This document shows positions 44,866-57,787 of a stretch of 64,000 nt of DNA, one piece after another. The stretch covers positions 202,769,959 through 202,833,958 of the forward strand of contig CP136062.1 in the NCBI GenBank assembly GCA_032622095.1, given 5' to 3'. Origin of the DNA: Siphonodentalium dalli. Its lineage: Eukaryota; Mollusca; Scaphopoda; Gadilida; Siphonodentaliidae. Numbering within the stretch: position 1 is the first letter of the stretch; each line of letters starts with the position of its first letter. The translations under genes were made by a program, and so were the position numbers. The notes beneath the pieces were generated by a model. That model had not been told where the DNA came from, searched no databases, and saw only the letters and a program-made list of their open reading frames with translations.

Positions 44866-45546
44866 ACAAAATAGGCATTGCCATATAATTCGCATATATA
44901 ATTAGAGTAATTTCCCTTGACAAAATCACAAATGTTTCAGATGTGCGTGTTTTATGAACGGTCCGATAGTACGCGTTTTGCCTTCTTTTGTGATTAACAC
45001 GAAATCGCCTACGCTATTAGGTGGCAGTGGTAATCGACACGTTCTGTGCGGATCAAATAAGCCTGCTATTATAAAAATTGTATTCTATAGTACAGGTCCC
45101 AGGTGTGAATAGTTACAACTTAACGAATAGCGACATTATGTAATGATGACTTTAGTATGGCATGGTTCGTGTCTTAGTGACAACTATTAAAATCGCTGTG
45201 TTGTGCTGCGCGGACGTAGTTTGGAATTAGAACAGTATTGTCAGACTACTGGATAATATTTTCCCCGCACCGAGCACAGAGAACTATAGTTTGGTGTGTC
45301 GGACGGGCGACGTTAGAAGTTTCAATCTGAAATGAGCTATATTATTCCAAAATCATCATCGGAGAAAATTTAGTGTTACACATAAGTCAATTTCACATTA
45401 AACGTTTTGAAGGATATATTTTCAATAAATAATGAAATAATATTATTTAAAAATAGCAATAGTGACGCTAATATATGTCTAATATACACCTTTCGCATAA
45501 TGAACGACGACAGGTATTTATTATGAATAGGGTACATGTCATTAGG

Positions 45547-46012
45547 ATATGTGACTCGCCATATCAAATCCAGTCGTAAGTCGGGATTTTTTTACCCTGT
45601 GCCAATGCATTCTCTTATATATGCGAGTCGACCATAGGTCGCCTCACATATATAAGAGAATGCATTGACCTAACAATTTTTTATCATTTTTTTTTAAATA
45701 AATGTTTCTTACAATTTTTAGGACATAAAATAAAAAACATCCGTTACCCTGCAGGGAGCCCCACACATAAATAGAAGCATATAGAAGAGTGTCGTCTGCT
45801 CATGTTTGTCTGGGGCTCTGTATGGGTGAAATTATAAAATTGTTAAAGAATACAAGAACAAATTATTAAAATTGTAAAAAATTGTTAGGCCAATGCATTC
45901 TCTTATATATGCGAGGCGACCTATGGTCGACTCGCATATATAAGAGAATACATTGGCACAGGGTAAAAAAAATCCCGAATTACGACTGGATTTGATATGG
46001 CGGGTCACATAT
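45547..46012. repeat. Family-2 MITE, complete copy
   Basis: The ends are 'atatgtgactcgccatatca' and its complement 'tgatatggcgggtcacatat'. The palindrome is present twice (45602-45664, 45890-45957) around a core with 'agtgtcgtctgctcatgttt'. The termini differ completely from family 1 although the palindrome is the same. Confidence 0.85.
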
Positions 46013-46620
46013 GTGTTCTTTCTATTCGCTGTCGTTATCCATATCCGCTGTTACGATTACGGTTTTTGGATTTTCAACAAACTCAGAAGTATACATCATG
46101 CAGTAATAAGTTCGCGATCGTTTCTCAGCTCCTCAATGTGGGAGATTGCTTTCAGATTATGTCCTTAAATTGTGATCGCCATGTGGCCTTAATTTTTATC
46201 TATTAGTGGCCATAATCATTCGTCCGTTGTGAATCACGATACTCTTGTGAAAAATAAAGCACTTAGCAATGACCTGATAACAACAACATTATGTGCCAAC
46301 TAATCGTGGCACACATAACCATACTCCCCTTACTTCGAGTAGCATGCACGATTGTCTCACAAACGGACTCGTATATAGTCGTCAATTCTGCGAAAAGGTT
46401 TTTTGGACCGTCCGCAAAAATGCGACTACAAATAGGTATTCGGAATAATTATCTGCCATCGTTCATTGAGAGAATGGTGTCTATTGCTATGGCTCCTTCC
46501 AAATGACACATGCATAATACGGAGGCTCAAATTAATCATTCCCGTTTAGAGTATTACTGGTTGATTGGGATTGACACTGGGGGTTGGGGAACTTTAGTAA
46601 ATATCAATATAAGGCGAATG

Positions 46621-46626
46621 TTTATT
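46621..46626 (-). promoter_or_regulatory. Polyadenylation signal AATAAA of protease gene B
   Basis: Minus-strand AATAAA lies 41 bases after the stop codon of gene B's last exon (46667), a normal distance for a short 3' UTR. Confidence 0.6.
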
Positions 46627-46666
46627 TTTCTTAAATCAATGGTAAAAAGTTCAATCCCAGAGTTTC

Positions 46667-46825
<159 letters not shown>

Positions 46826-47799
46826 TCAGTAAGAGAGAAAGATACAAGTATATACATCTGATTCTGAAATGTTATGACAAAACATGATTAAATATATGGT
46901 GAGAAATGATGTATAAAAGTAATAAAAACGCACACAAGTATAGACTGTTAATTGTTGCTGTCTATATCCACCGGTAACCGCAACATCATCGGATACTCGC
47001 CGAAAACGTGCTTGGTTAAAGATGGTCTATCTCTTTGTAAACATGTGTTATATAGTTACCAGAGTATACAATATTAGATATGAATCGAAGACCCTGTTCG
47101 GAAATTCTTCTATCGATTAATATTGATTATATTTCGAATATTATCTGGTCTAAACGAACAGTATTGGTTAATGTTAACAGAGACCAGTAATTGTATTGTG
47201 TAATTTTGCAACAAATAAACTCATTATCGCTTATACATGTAACTGTGTAATAAAACAATACAAACAATCAATCTGGTATCTTTGACGTTCGGTGTGTAGC
47301 TATGGGAACACCTTAATGATTTCTATCACTATACGGTATCGCCTGATTGGTCTGTTCTAAAAATAGAACAATAAAATGTCCCACTTAATCATCTCAATTT
47401 ATAATAAAATATTCGAAATAAAAATCAATATTAATTGATTGAAGCGTTTCCGGACAATGGTCTTCAATTAATATTTATTATTTTATACCCACGAAACTAT
47501 TTCAAAATTGTTATATGAAGAGATAATCCATCTTTAATGTGTTCGTCTATCGGGTGTGTGAGCATGGCACTTTTAGAGAATGTGCCCAACATATTATATA
47601 TTTACTATTTTGTCGAAGACAGGCATACTAAACGATACGGTTGACTTTTACTGTATACATAATTTTTCCAATTCGTTTTTATTTGCTTTATTTTGTCTGT
47701 GTTTATAAATGTGCTACAGATAACGTCTTTAACCGCTCAAGTTGCTTTGAACTCAATCTAGAAAACAACGCATGATTATTCAGCCCGTTCTCCCAAAAA

Positions 47800-48140
47800 T
47801 CCGCACATTATCTGCTTATAATGGAACTCGTTTTATGTAGGAAATCTACTTAGAATTGGGTCATTTTGAGTCGATAATGTGCTGAAAATGACAGTGTTTT
47901 AGTCACATTATCAACTCACACTGAGTCGATTCTATGCAGATTATGTGCGCAAAATGTCACAAATAAGCTATCTCACGACTTCTCAGGTATAATCTCTTTA
48001 ACATGTGTTTTCATTGCGGCACGCCATAAAACGAAATAACGAATATGATCCAATATCTGCTTATTTCAAAATCAAATAATCACATTTTGTACCTATTTCA
48101 CATTATAGATCGATTATGTGCGTATTTGCACGAGAATAAG
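47800..48140. repeat. Interspersed AT-rich element, copy 2
   Basis: Matches 5905-6245 in word order (cacattatctgcttataatg, gagtcgataatgtgctgaaa, agtcacattatcaactcaca). It lies in the last intron of protease gene B; copy 1 lies near the end of gene A. Confidence 0.7.
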
Positions 48141-48852
48141 ATGGATTGTTAGTTCACTATGTTTCAATGATACTGAAGTATATTCTCAGTGCTTTGGTTC
48201 CTAACTTCCGACCTGGTACGAAAAGACCTTCTGCAACCGTTATTGATGAGACCACAAAAAGAATTGCTGGAAAATTGAAATCTCAAGAAAGTTAAATTTG
48301 AAACCCTTCTTCGGGTACATCGGTCACACAAACATCAGTGTTGGTCTCTCCTCGCAAGACATGGCATCATGCCTATGTTTAGAACCCGCGTTAGAGCTGA
48401 TTCGTCTGAGCTCAAGATATTTTCTGAGCAAGCACCCTAGGCGGTCCATATAATACCAAAACATAATTTATGGTAAAAAATAGCCATTGAGTTACTATGG
48501 AGCTACCACTGACCAGAGTTTTATCACCACATTTGTTGTTTTAAACTGCCAAAATTATGGCCCTGATCAAGAATATAGTACTGTATTTTGGTCCATGCAT
48601 GTATAATGAACACATAAATTGCTCATAAGCAAAGAGGTATTCAAACTCTCTCGGTAAAACATTGAGCGCCTCTTTGATTGTGAGATGCATGTAACCTCAG
48701 CAATAATGATCTTGTCCCATAAATTGGTACTATGAATTCAAAACACAAACAAAATTGAGGCCCCCCTTTCAACCTGAAACATGGACAAATAATGAGCGTT
48801 ATTTTTTTAGTTTTAGTTTTTTGTCAAATATGGTAACCATACGTTGTTTTAA

Positions 48853-49434
48853 AGGGGTACTGTACGCCATTTTCATTAAATTTCCGGTGACAACAACGAT
48901 CTAATATCGATAATATATAGAAACATAAGTAATTTGAGTCGAAGATGTATTCTGTAAACGCTCAGGTTAATAGGCTATCTTAAAATTTAATAATTTAAAA
49001 GTTAATAATTTGATATAAATTGAATTTATGACTGGAGCCATAAAATGGCGTCAATTAAATTACGAATTACCGTAATCAAAAATAGTAATTGAGGGATACT
49101 GGATTTTTAAACCGATCGCACACACGATTGCTTAAAATATTATGATGATACGGGGAGAACACTCAAGCCACTCACTGACTAGCGACGATACAATAACTTA
49201 AATGATTAAATGGGACTAGTATGCATATAATATAACTTTTATTTGATTCATTTGGTTGAAAACTTTACAAAAATTACTCGACAACGACAATTGTATTTTT
49301 GCATTCCGGTAAATTTGTCATCCGTAACATGACTTCGTACTCAACAGACTTTCAAATAATGGAAAAATTGTTACCTTATTCTCCGACTCGGAGACTATAG
49401 AAACCAACAACAACATGTGGCGTACAGTACCCCT
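48853..49434. repeat. Family-3 element, complete copy, TTAA-flanked
   Basis: TTAA, then aggggtactgtacgcc on the left; ggcgtacagtacccct and TTAA on the right. It is ~580 bases without an ORF, in the last intron of gene B. A second, heavily interrupted copy lies at 54904-57240. Confidence 0.8.
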
Positions 49435-49575
49435 TTAAGACATGACATATTTTAAGACCAAGTTTGATCACTGATACGTCACAAAAGCTATACAGTACAT
49501 GTTTTATCTTGACAATGGAAAATTACGTGGATACGGATACCAAACTTTCCATTACGCAGTTGCCCGTGAATGTAC

Positions 49576-49739
49576 CTGACATGTATCTGTGCCGCCGTTG
49601 GTGTAGCCGGCACATATGTTGTTCGTCGTCACATAGCTGATCTGGTTCTGTAGTTCTCTGTTGTACTTTCGGTAACAGTTGTACCAATTGTAGATGGGAA
49701 CGATGGCTTTCCTCGGAGTTCTCTGCGACGGCACGCTAG
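49576..49739 (-). CDS. Serine protease gene B, exon with Asp189
   Basis: 164 bp. It encodes SVPSQRTPRKAIVPIYNW, NNICAGYTNGGTDTCQ. The last residues place Asp at chymotrypsin position 189, the base of the S1 pocket, so cleavage after Arg or Lys is predicted. The acceptor is cttgaatctgcag and the donor gtacattc. It starts in phase 1 (the split codon gives Thr) and ends in phase 0, matching both neighbours. Confidence 0.92.
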
Positions 49740-51429
49740 CTGCAGATTCAAGAACAATCAGTATATAAGTACATTCCATATAAGTCAAACCGACTTACGT
49801 AGCCTTTGTGATCTGCGTATACATACACGTTCCGATGTTATTGTTGATATAAACAAACATACTCGCACAGCGACCTACTTTCGTACCAACTACGATGTTA
49901 TTATATAATGTGCTAAGAGTGTTATTTTGCATATTGTTTTGCGTATTCTTTTGGAGAAATGTCATGCTGTGTTATTTTTAATTTATCTGCACGAAGTATT
50001 ATACTGCATTTTGTTTTAAGATGCTGTAAGATAACAACAATTAGGTGAATGCTTGGTTAAATTCATCTTTAATCAAATCTTGTCCGAATATTGTAATATT
50101 ATGCATTGAATCGTTCGACTGTGTCACAACCAATGTAGATTTTCAAGTCTTGCAGATAAATTTTAATTAAAATATAACTGGCAACAAAATAAATAATAGT
50201 GGTTTGTTTCACATTCAGTTTCCTGCTGTAAACAGCACCGGTGCTCTTCTGTTTGCCGATACACAGATTTAAACACAAACAAATACCGGTGCTTGAGAAT
50301 TTCACATAGCTGCGATAGACGCGTATTTTTTTCACAATCTCATTGAAGTCTAAGGACTGCCAATTAAAAGTTGTTGTTGTTGTGTGTGCTATGTAGCTTT
50401 ATCTTAAAAGCAAATCATACATGGGAGTCATAAATGATTTTTGTCATGCTATTCGGCAAAAATATTTTTAAAGACATATTATGTACTTATCCGGATGCGT
50501 GAAATTGAAAAGTTAGTACTCAGGTACTCTGGCAACTGGAGGAATGCAGCATTCTACTAACATCGCCAAAAATTTCCAACAAATCGACCGTAACACTCCA
50601 TAGAAAACATTGTCTGAACTAAGCTCAATTGTAAATATTTACATATTGATTCGGGACGCAACTATCGGCGATAAACAAACCGAAATAAAAAATGAGACTG
50701 CATTTAATTAATATATAGGAATGACGGTGCGTGTTATCAATTTGGATGTAATATTTTTTAAAAATAACTACTTTGAGCAAGATAAATCTCAATTTCTATT
50801 TGATCACCATACCGGAGTATTTCATATCACTTTAAACTTGTTGCTATCGTGGGAATAATCAGTTGTTTTTAACATAAACATGAAATGAAAACAGTTATTA
50901 TTATATTATATTATATTATATTATTTCCATGTGTTTCAAATTTGGTAAACTAACCACTTCTTGCCAGTCTTTGTCTTCCATATTCGTGTGTGCCAACAAT
51001 TATACCAGATCGTGTATACACAGATGACCAAGGCTACGGAAATCGTTCCGGTAGTGTGAGTACACAATCCGACTCCTTTTCTTCGATTACTATATAGGTG
51101 ACGCGAAAGTAAAGTTTGAACGCATATATATTTTTTCCGGCTTTTCACGCCATACATAGCGGGTATTTAGTGGTTTGAGTTGACTCAGACAAAAATTCAT
51201 TTTCGTGAGCGGCTCAAAAACACAGTAACTACATTTTAGTTTTATTATACGCGGTTGTAAGAAATTACAATTTTCAACAAAGATTTTCAATAACATTCAA
51301 TCGATTCACCAAAGCCGACAGCTGATTTCTTTATTTCCACGTACCAAGCAAGTCTTACTTTACACGTCCCCCGAATCGAGGTGGCTTTGTTTTTTTCTTA
51401 TTTTTTGTTTTTTGGGACGTTAGCTTTTA

Positions 51430-52030
51430 TACGAACCAAGAAGTACAATTCTGGCAACTATAGCCGATATCCTGCGTGTTCTCAAATGTGATACACACAC
51501 CAAGAATCAAGGGATTCTTTTGAAGATTGCTCAATTTATCATTAATACAACACAAATATTATATCTAAATCGAATAAAATCAAACTTGGCCTGCGTCTTC
51601 TGAAATATATATGAACCACGTACCAAATATCAAGAAGTTATGTTGCATATTGCTCAAGTTACCAAGCGGGCATCCCGAAAACAGGGATTTATAAGTCGAA
51701 AAAGGGGCATAACTGCGTAAAAAATCATCGGACCGTGACCATGTTCGAACTTGACCTGTGGCTTGTCAAATGCGAACAAATATCAAGAAAGTATGTTCAA
51801 TATTGCTCAAATTATCCTGCGGACAACCCGAAAACAGCGATTTCTAAGTTGAAAAAGGGGCATAACTCCGTCAAAACTCATCGGACCGTGACCAAATTAA
51901 AACTTGCCCTGTGTCTTTTCAAATGTGAACCACTTACCAAATATAAAGACATTATGTTGAATATTCTCAAGTTATCACGCGGACACACTCGGATGGACGG
52001 ACGGACATACTGATTATAATATTCCTCCGA
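51430..52030. repeat. ~155-bp tandem repeat, about three copies, ending 'gacggacggac'
   Basis: Units share 'aaaaaggggcataactgcgt', 'catcggaccgtgacca' and 'tatgttgaatattctcaa'. The block ends ggatggacggacggacatac. Repeats with 'aaggggcataact' and runs of ggac are very frequent in mollusc genomes, which is the main hint to taxonomy. The plus-strand frame at 51735-52013 is read-through. It lies in gene B's intron 49740-52318. Confidence 0.65.
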
Positions 52031-52318
52031 ATTTTTTCGGGGGACAATAAAGTAAGGATAACTCTACCTATTCAAGAAGATTTTTTTTAATTTTCCTGTC
52101 GCATATTGATACACATACATGTAAGTGAATCGGTCGCCTGCGCACGGGATAGTATGACAATGACATTGTATATCCCACTGTTGGGGTTGCATACTTATCC
52201 AACTACAAATTTACTATAATCCATTGGTGATTGCACACTGCAATGCTTATCTGATGACCGCCGTCCGATTTGGTTTTTGACCGATGGATTGGATAAAGCA
52301 GTCATATTGCTTTCTTAC

Positions 52319-52456
52319 TTCCGGTTGATCCCCATCCAGCAATCGTACACTTCGTGCCTTCCGGAAAATTCTGGTTTGACGATGGTAGACAAACTGGCCG
52401 GACACAGTCGGTAAATGTGACTGCTCTAGACAGCGTTATAATGGCAATGTCGTCAT
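52319..52456 (-). CDS. Serine protease gene B, exon with Asp102
   Basis: 138 bp. It encodes DDIAIITLSRAVTFTDCVRP, VCLPSSNQNFPEGTKC and TIAGWGSTG. It starts in phase 1 after acceptor ctcccaacag and ends in phase 1 at donor gtaagaaag. With the previous exon the split codon restores Asp. It has the same length and phases as gene A's exon at 6587-6724. Confidence 0.92.
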
Positions 52457-53279
52457 CTGTTGGGAGACAAGAGAGATATGTAGTCTTCTCGTGATAACTA
52501 TTCAGATTCAATATGCCATGGAGATGCTATAATATGAAATTCAAGAGTTTTCCTATAGTTTTCCAGAAAAATTCTTTATTAAACATGTCTGGAAGTTCTT
52601 TCCTGGAGTTATGCACAACGTGTGTTTATTCGTTAGTGTAATTAGCATCGAGACCAGTACTCAAAATAAAGTTTAGTCAAAATTGTTGGTTTATCCGAAT
52701 TTGGGTTAATGGTTGGGTCAAATTCATGAAGTTGGGTTCAATTGTTGGTTTATATTGTAGGGCTGGATTAGTTTAGTTAATAATCACTTGTTTTGAGTTG
52801 TGCCCCTTGGTAGAGATTTTCTGGATCTTGTCATATTTTCTTCTATTTATTGGTATCAAACTCAAATAAATTCACGCTGAAGGCATCTGTTATGTCGGAA
52901 TTAAATAGTTGTAGTATTGCTTAGGTCTTTGATACACGTATGCTATTGTAGATTGTTAATTTATTTCCACAAAAAAAAAAAGTCATTTATATGTCACACC
53001 TCGTTTTGGACTGTAATGTTACATACTATATGTTCGAAGTCTGGTTTAATTCAATTTATTACACTCCTATGCGCGATTTCCATTGAAAACGCTGTTAATT
53101 AAAATTGGTAATGTCACTAGTGAATTATGTCATTTCCCGTGACGTCATTGACGTTACGTCGCTTACTGATCTAGACTGAATTTTCTATGGTTGATCTTTA
53201 TCCACATCGGGACTTTTAAGCATTCATTCTGTGTGTTTTAATCATATTTGGCGAACCAAATTGATGCAGAAGTGTAATA

Positions 53280-53450
53280 AATAGAGTAATCAATTAGTTC
53301 CGAGAATTACGTTCAATAATTCACTCGAGGCGAGAGACGTTTGGGTAAGAAACTCGTGCGCTAACGCGCACTCGTTTCTTACCGACGTCTCTCACCTCTC
53401 GTGAATTATTTAACGTAATTCTCGGAACCAATTGATTACTCTCTATATCT
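53280..53450. repeat. ~165-bp near-perfect hairpin
   Basis: 'gagtaatcaattagttccga', 'gaattacgttcaataattca' and 'gtaagaaactcgtgcg' are all mirrored after a tiny loop at 53352 (cta). It is A/T-rich outside and G/C-rich near the tip. It lies in gene B's longest intron. Confidence 0.85.
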
Positions 53451-54105
53451 CTCCTCTATTCAGACGTTATGGTCAGAAATGAATACATTCATTGGACTAA
53501 TTTTTGGGAATCCTTAATTAATTACCAGAATCTCAGAGTATATGGTCAAAACTCTTTCATTTAGATGAAATATAATTATATTGACATAGGTTTTCTCTAA
53601 CCCCATGTTTAGTTACTTCAAACCCAATGTTTGGTTACAAAGTTGGGTTACCTTAACCCAACGTGTGGTTACTTTTTTCTGACCCAACTAGTTTATTTAA
53701 CAGCTCTAACCCAACGTTTAGCCGGATTCGGTTGACTAAACGGTGGGCTATAGCCAGACTAAAGTTTAGTTATATATATATTATATATATATAGTGGCAT
53801 ATGCCATTAGAGGTTTGTTATTAATATTCCACCGTTTTGCCAGATCCCGACCTATTTTGAAATTCTCAGGCCGATCTTTACCAATTGTCGAATATATGAG
53901 CCACACGGCTATGGAACCACGCGGTTGACAAAACGGTTGACTTCACCATGCATGGTTCTGTGTATAACAGTGTCAATGATAAAGTCTCTACGTTTATACC
54001 ATCTGGATATAATGTGACACATATATAGGTGGTAAATGTACGCCATCACCCACAAATATCATCCAATTATGTTAGGCGTTCATGTCATAGCCATATCATG
54101 CCAAT

Positions 54106-54845
54106 CCTAAACGACCTGACCCAACATGGCGATATATTCAAACAACGGTGGCAGACCTCGTACAAACCTAAACGACCTGACCCAACATGTCGATATATTC
54201 AAACAACGGTGGCAGACCTCGTACAAACCTACACGACCGGACCCAACATGGCGATATATTCAAACAACGGTGGCAGACCTCGTACAAACCTAAACGACCT
54301 GACCCAACATGACGATATATTCAAACAACGGTGACAGACCTCGTACAAACCTAAACGACCTGACCCAACATGACGATATATTCAAACAACCGTGGCAGCC
54401 ATCGTACAAACCTAAACGACCTGACCCAACATGGCGATATATTCAAACAACGGTGACAGGCCTCGTACAAACCTAAACGACCTGACCCAACATGACGATA
54501 TATTCAAACAACGGTGGCAGCCATCGTACAAACCTAAACGACCTGACCCAACATGGCGATATATTCAAACAACGGTGGCAGACCTCGTACAAACCTAAAC
54601 GACCTGACCCAACATGACGATATATTCAAACAACGGTGGCAGCCATCGTACAAACCTAAACGCCCTGACCCAACATGGCGATATATTCAAACAGCGGTGG
54701 CAGACCTCGTACAAACCTAAACGACCTGACCCAACATGTCGATATATTCAAACAACGGTGGCAGACCTCGTACAAACCTAAACGACCTGACCCAACATGG
54801 CGATATATGCAAACAACGGTGGCAGACCTCGTACAAACCTCGATA
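54106..54845. repeat. 61-bp minisatellite, 12 copies
   Basis: The unit begins cctaaacgacctgacccaac and ends cagacctcgtacaaa. Copies start at 54106, 54167, 54228 and so on. Variants (ggcgatat/gacgatat/gtcgatat, cagacctcg/cagccatcg) alternate, so subunit patterns of two to three units are visible. The open frames over it are repeat translations. Confidence 0.95.
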
Positions 54846-55489
54846 TTTCGTCAACAACCCTTACGTGTGCCAGAACTTCATATGTACAAACTCGGCATGT
54901 ATAGGTAATAACAACGATCTAATGTCGATAATATATAGAAACATAATTAATTTGACCCAAAGATGTCGTCTGTAAACGTTCAGGTTAACCCTTTACCCAA
55001 CAAAACGGCCAAAAACGCCCAAATAAAGCTTCAACAGCCTAAACTATCTTCGGTTTGTCTGAATAACACCATACAAATATGGATATCATTGGAACCGGTT
55101 CATTGACCACATTGTGATGGTTACAGTTATGCCCTGTGCCAATGCATTCTCTTATATATGCGAGTCGAAATTGCGTGACGCAACCGTCCTCCAATTTTGC
55201 TATATTATTTGGGATTGATGTTTGTTGTTTCAAAAACATCTTTTCAATTGAATAATTTATTTACAATATATACAGTTATGCCATACGGACATAAACATTA
55301 CACCGTAACACATTGTATTGTATCACAGACAGGGCGGTTCTTGCACACTTTTGCCATGCGCTCTCCTTGCATACCATATATCGATCAGTATAAAAAAAAC
55401 ATAACTCTTGTTTCGATTAAAGTTATGCAGTTATAACCGAAAAGTTTGAGACAAATTCTATAACGCGCGTTATAACTCATAACCTTAAC

Positions 55490-55708
55490 CCTTTACCCAA
55501 CAGAACGGCCATGTGCCAATGCATATATAAGAGAATGCATTGGCCTAAAATTCTTTAACAATTTTATAATTTTTAATGTGTTAAGCCAATGCATTCTCTT
55601 ATATATGCGAGGCGACCTATGGTCGACTCGCATATATAAGAGAATGCATTGGCACAGGGTAAAAAAATCCCGACTTACGACTGGATTTGATATGGCGGGT
55701 CACATATG
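55490..55708. repeat. Chimeric MITE: family-1 left end joined to family-2 right end
   Basis: It starts after TTAA with ccctttacccaacagaacgg and carries two palindrome parts (55511-55545, 55586-55655). It ends with tggatttgatatggcgggtc and acatatg, which is the family-2 terminus. A recombination or nested-insertion product. Confidence 0.7.
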
Positions 55709-56470
55709 ACAGCAATGTACCATGGTCTAGTTCCAAACAAAATGGCCCAAATATGACACTGTTTGTCCGTTAATTTGGAATACTTCGCCGACTACAATAT
55801 GCTTTGGTTCGAGAGTACAAATACAAGTACCTGTAGTGTACTATGTTATATTAGCTTGTAAGTGGAATAACTAAATATAAATCAAGAGGTCAATATTCTC
55901 TTTAAATCGGCCGATAAGATAATCCTATGTTAGAAACATGGAAAATTGTCCCAAGTGATGAAACGAAATCTGATTACCGACTAATCTGAATGTCGCAAGC
56001 ATGAGAGTAGGCCTGAGTAATCAGGGGGGTACCTCTACTCTGTTTATGATAATGTACATGTAGGTGTGCATGAGAATGAAATTATGTAAATAGATGCTGC
56101 GTGTGTTGTGTTATTATTCTAATTGTTATTTGTATAGATATGACATATTTATACTTTTTGTGTGGTCATGTTTTCTAATTGTATATATGTTAAATTTTCG
56201 TGATTGTATTTGACATCTCTTCATTATATGGAGGAAAATAAAGATATATATATATTTAATATAAATTTACTTTATAGCTCCAGCCATAAACTAAGTTACG
56301 AATTCCTATGTACAATACGTAATAAAATTAATTGACGGATAGTGGATTGGGCAATGCGTGCCACACATCGTGTAAAACAAATATATTGATATGGGGCGTG
56401 AACTCAATCCACTCATTGATTATATGATAACATTCATGAGTATCTTGGACTAGTATACATATAATATAGG

Positions 56471-57030
56471 CCGTGGATAGAGTACCGTATACGGCACTTT
56501 ACTTAGCAAAACTCTATTCAAACTGCTAAAGTACCGTATACGGCACTTTAGCAGTTTGACTAGAGTACCGTAGGCCTATATTTTGATTCACATGCCACGC
56601 GATTATAGAGACATAATTGTGTTTTGAATAATGATTCTTTATTTCGTAGATGAACGTGATGGTCAGGACAGCCCTTGAGCCATGCACAAATCGTTTTGTA
56701 ATGGTATTTCGTCTATATAGTCTCTTTCGAGTCCATAATTTACAGTAATACTATAACCAGCCACGTGATTAGATTTTGGAAATGGATCATTCTACGTGGA
56801 TTCAAATCCCCAATTATCTCGTGTTGCCTGAAAGCGCTCGAATTCCATTGAGCATACATGTGCCCGTGGAATCGGTGTTGAATAAATCAGCGCTCTGGCG
56901 CTGCTATTGTTGTGACGAAAGCGCGCATTTGATGTGACAAATGACGTCATGCAAGCAGCGCATAGATCTACGGTACTTTAGCAGTTCGGCTAAAGTGTCA
57001 GTGCCGTATACGGCACTCTAGCCAGTCCGT
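56471..57030. repeat. Block of 'gtaccgtatacggcac' palindromes
   Basis: The 16-base palindrome gtaccgtatacggcac or a near-copy occurs at about 56482, 56531 and 56990, with 'actttagcagtttg' arms in both orientations at 56519, 56555 and 56976. It may be an insertion element with inverted ends (56471 and 57030). Confidence 0.55.
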
Positions 57031-57244
57031 ATAATATAACATGTAGTTGATACATTAATTTTGCCTGAAAACTGTAAATATATCTCGATGACGAGCATTC
57101 TATTTTTGCATTCCGGGTTATCTGCCATCTGTAACATTACTTCGTACTCAGCAGACAGTCAAATAATGGAAATATGGTTAACTTATTCTACGAAGCAGAG
57201 AATATAGAAACCAACAACAACGTTTGAGTACAGTACCCCTTTAA

Positions 57245-57701
57245 CCCTTTACCCAACAGAACGGCACTGTACCAATGCATTCTCTTATATATGCGAGTCG
57301 ACAATAGGTCGCCTCGCATATATAAGAGAATTCATTGGCTTAGCACATATTAAAAATGATAAAATTGTCAAAGAATGTAGAAAAATATTATAAAAATTGT
57401 TAAAAAATGTAAGAAAAAATTATAAAATTGTTAAAGAATGTAAGAAAAGATGGTAAAAAGTGTTAAAAAAGATTTTTTGTTATGCCAATGCATTCTCTTA
57501 TATATGCGAGGCGACCTATGGTCGACTCGCATATATAAGAGAATGCATTGGCACAGGGCATAACTGTAACCATCACAATGTGGTCAATGAACCGGTTCCA
57601 ATGATATCCATATGTGTATGGTGTTATTGAGACAGACCGAAGATATTTTAGGCTGTTGAAGCTTTATTTGGGCGTTTTTGGCCGTTTTGTTGGGTAAAGG
57701 G
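57245..57701. repeat. Family-1 MITE, complete copy, 457 bp
   Basis: TTAA (57241-57244), ccctttacccaacag ... ttgttgggtaaaggg, TTAA (57702-57705). It has two palindromes (57276-57341, 57483-57556). Its left TTAA is also the right TTAA of the family-3 element. It ends ~85 bases downstream of gene B's exon at 57788. Confidence 0.9.
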
Positions 57702-57787
57702 TTAAGGACAACTGATGTTGATCGTCATTATTGAATCGCGGTCGCTTTGAAGATTCGAACCACGTGAGATAATAGCTGCATACTCAC

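Larger units (their letters stand above)
54904..57240. repeat. Family-3 element, copy 2, split by nested insertions
   Basis: Pieces match 48853-49434 in order: 54904-54983 (aacaacgatctaatgtcgat), 56270-56420 (ctccagccataaa) and 57040-57240 (ttgcattccgggtt to cagtacccct). Between them lie a truncated family-1 MITE (54989-55166), a second one (55490-55708), a LINE-like tail ending ggaggaaaataaag (56228) and a block of palindromic 'gtaccgtatacggcac' words (56471-57030). Confidence 0.7.

Noticed and set aside
50936-51157. Minus-strand ORF with a hydrophobic stretch in gene B's intron
   Set aside because: No splice signals that keep phase with the flanking exons, which already join correctly without it.
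54029-54975. ORFs with repeated 'NDLTQHGDIFKQRWQTSY'-like peptides
   Set aside because: Translation of the 61-bp tandem repeat in shifting frames.
57735-57760. 'ggttcgaatc' on minus, resembling a tRNA T-loop/B box
   Set aside because: No A box, anticodon stem or acceptor stem could be placed around it; it lies in an intron beside an exon.
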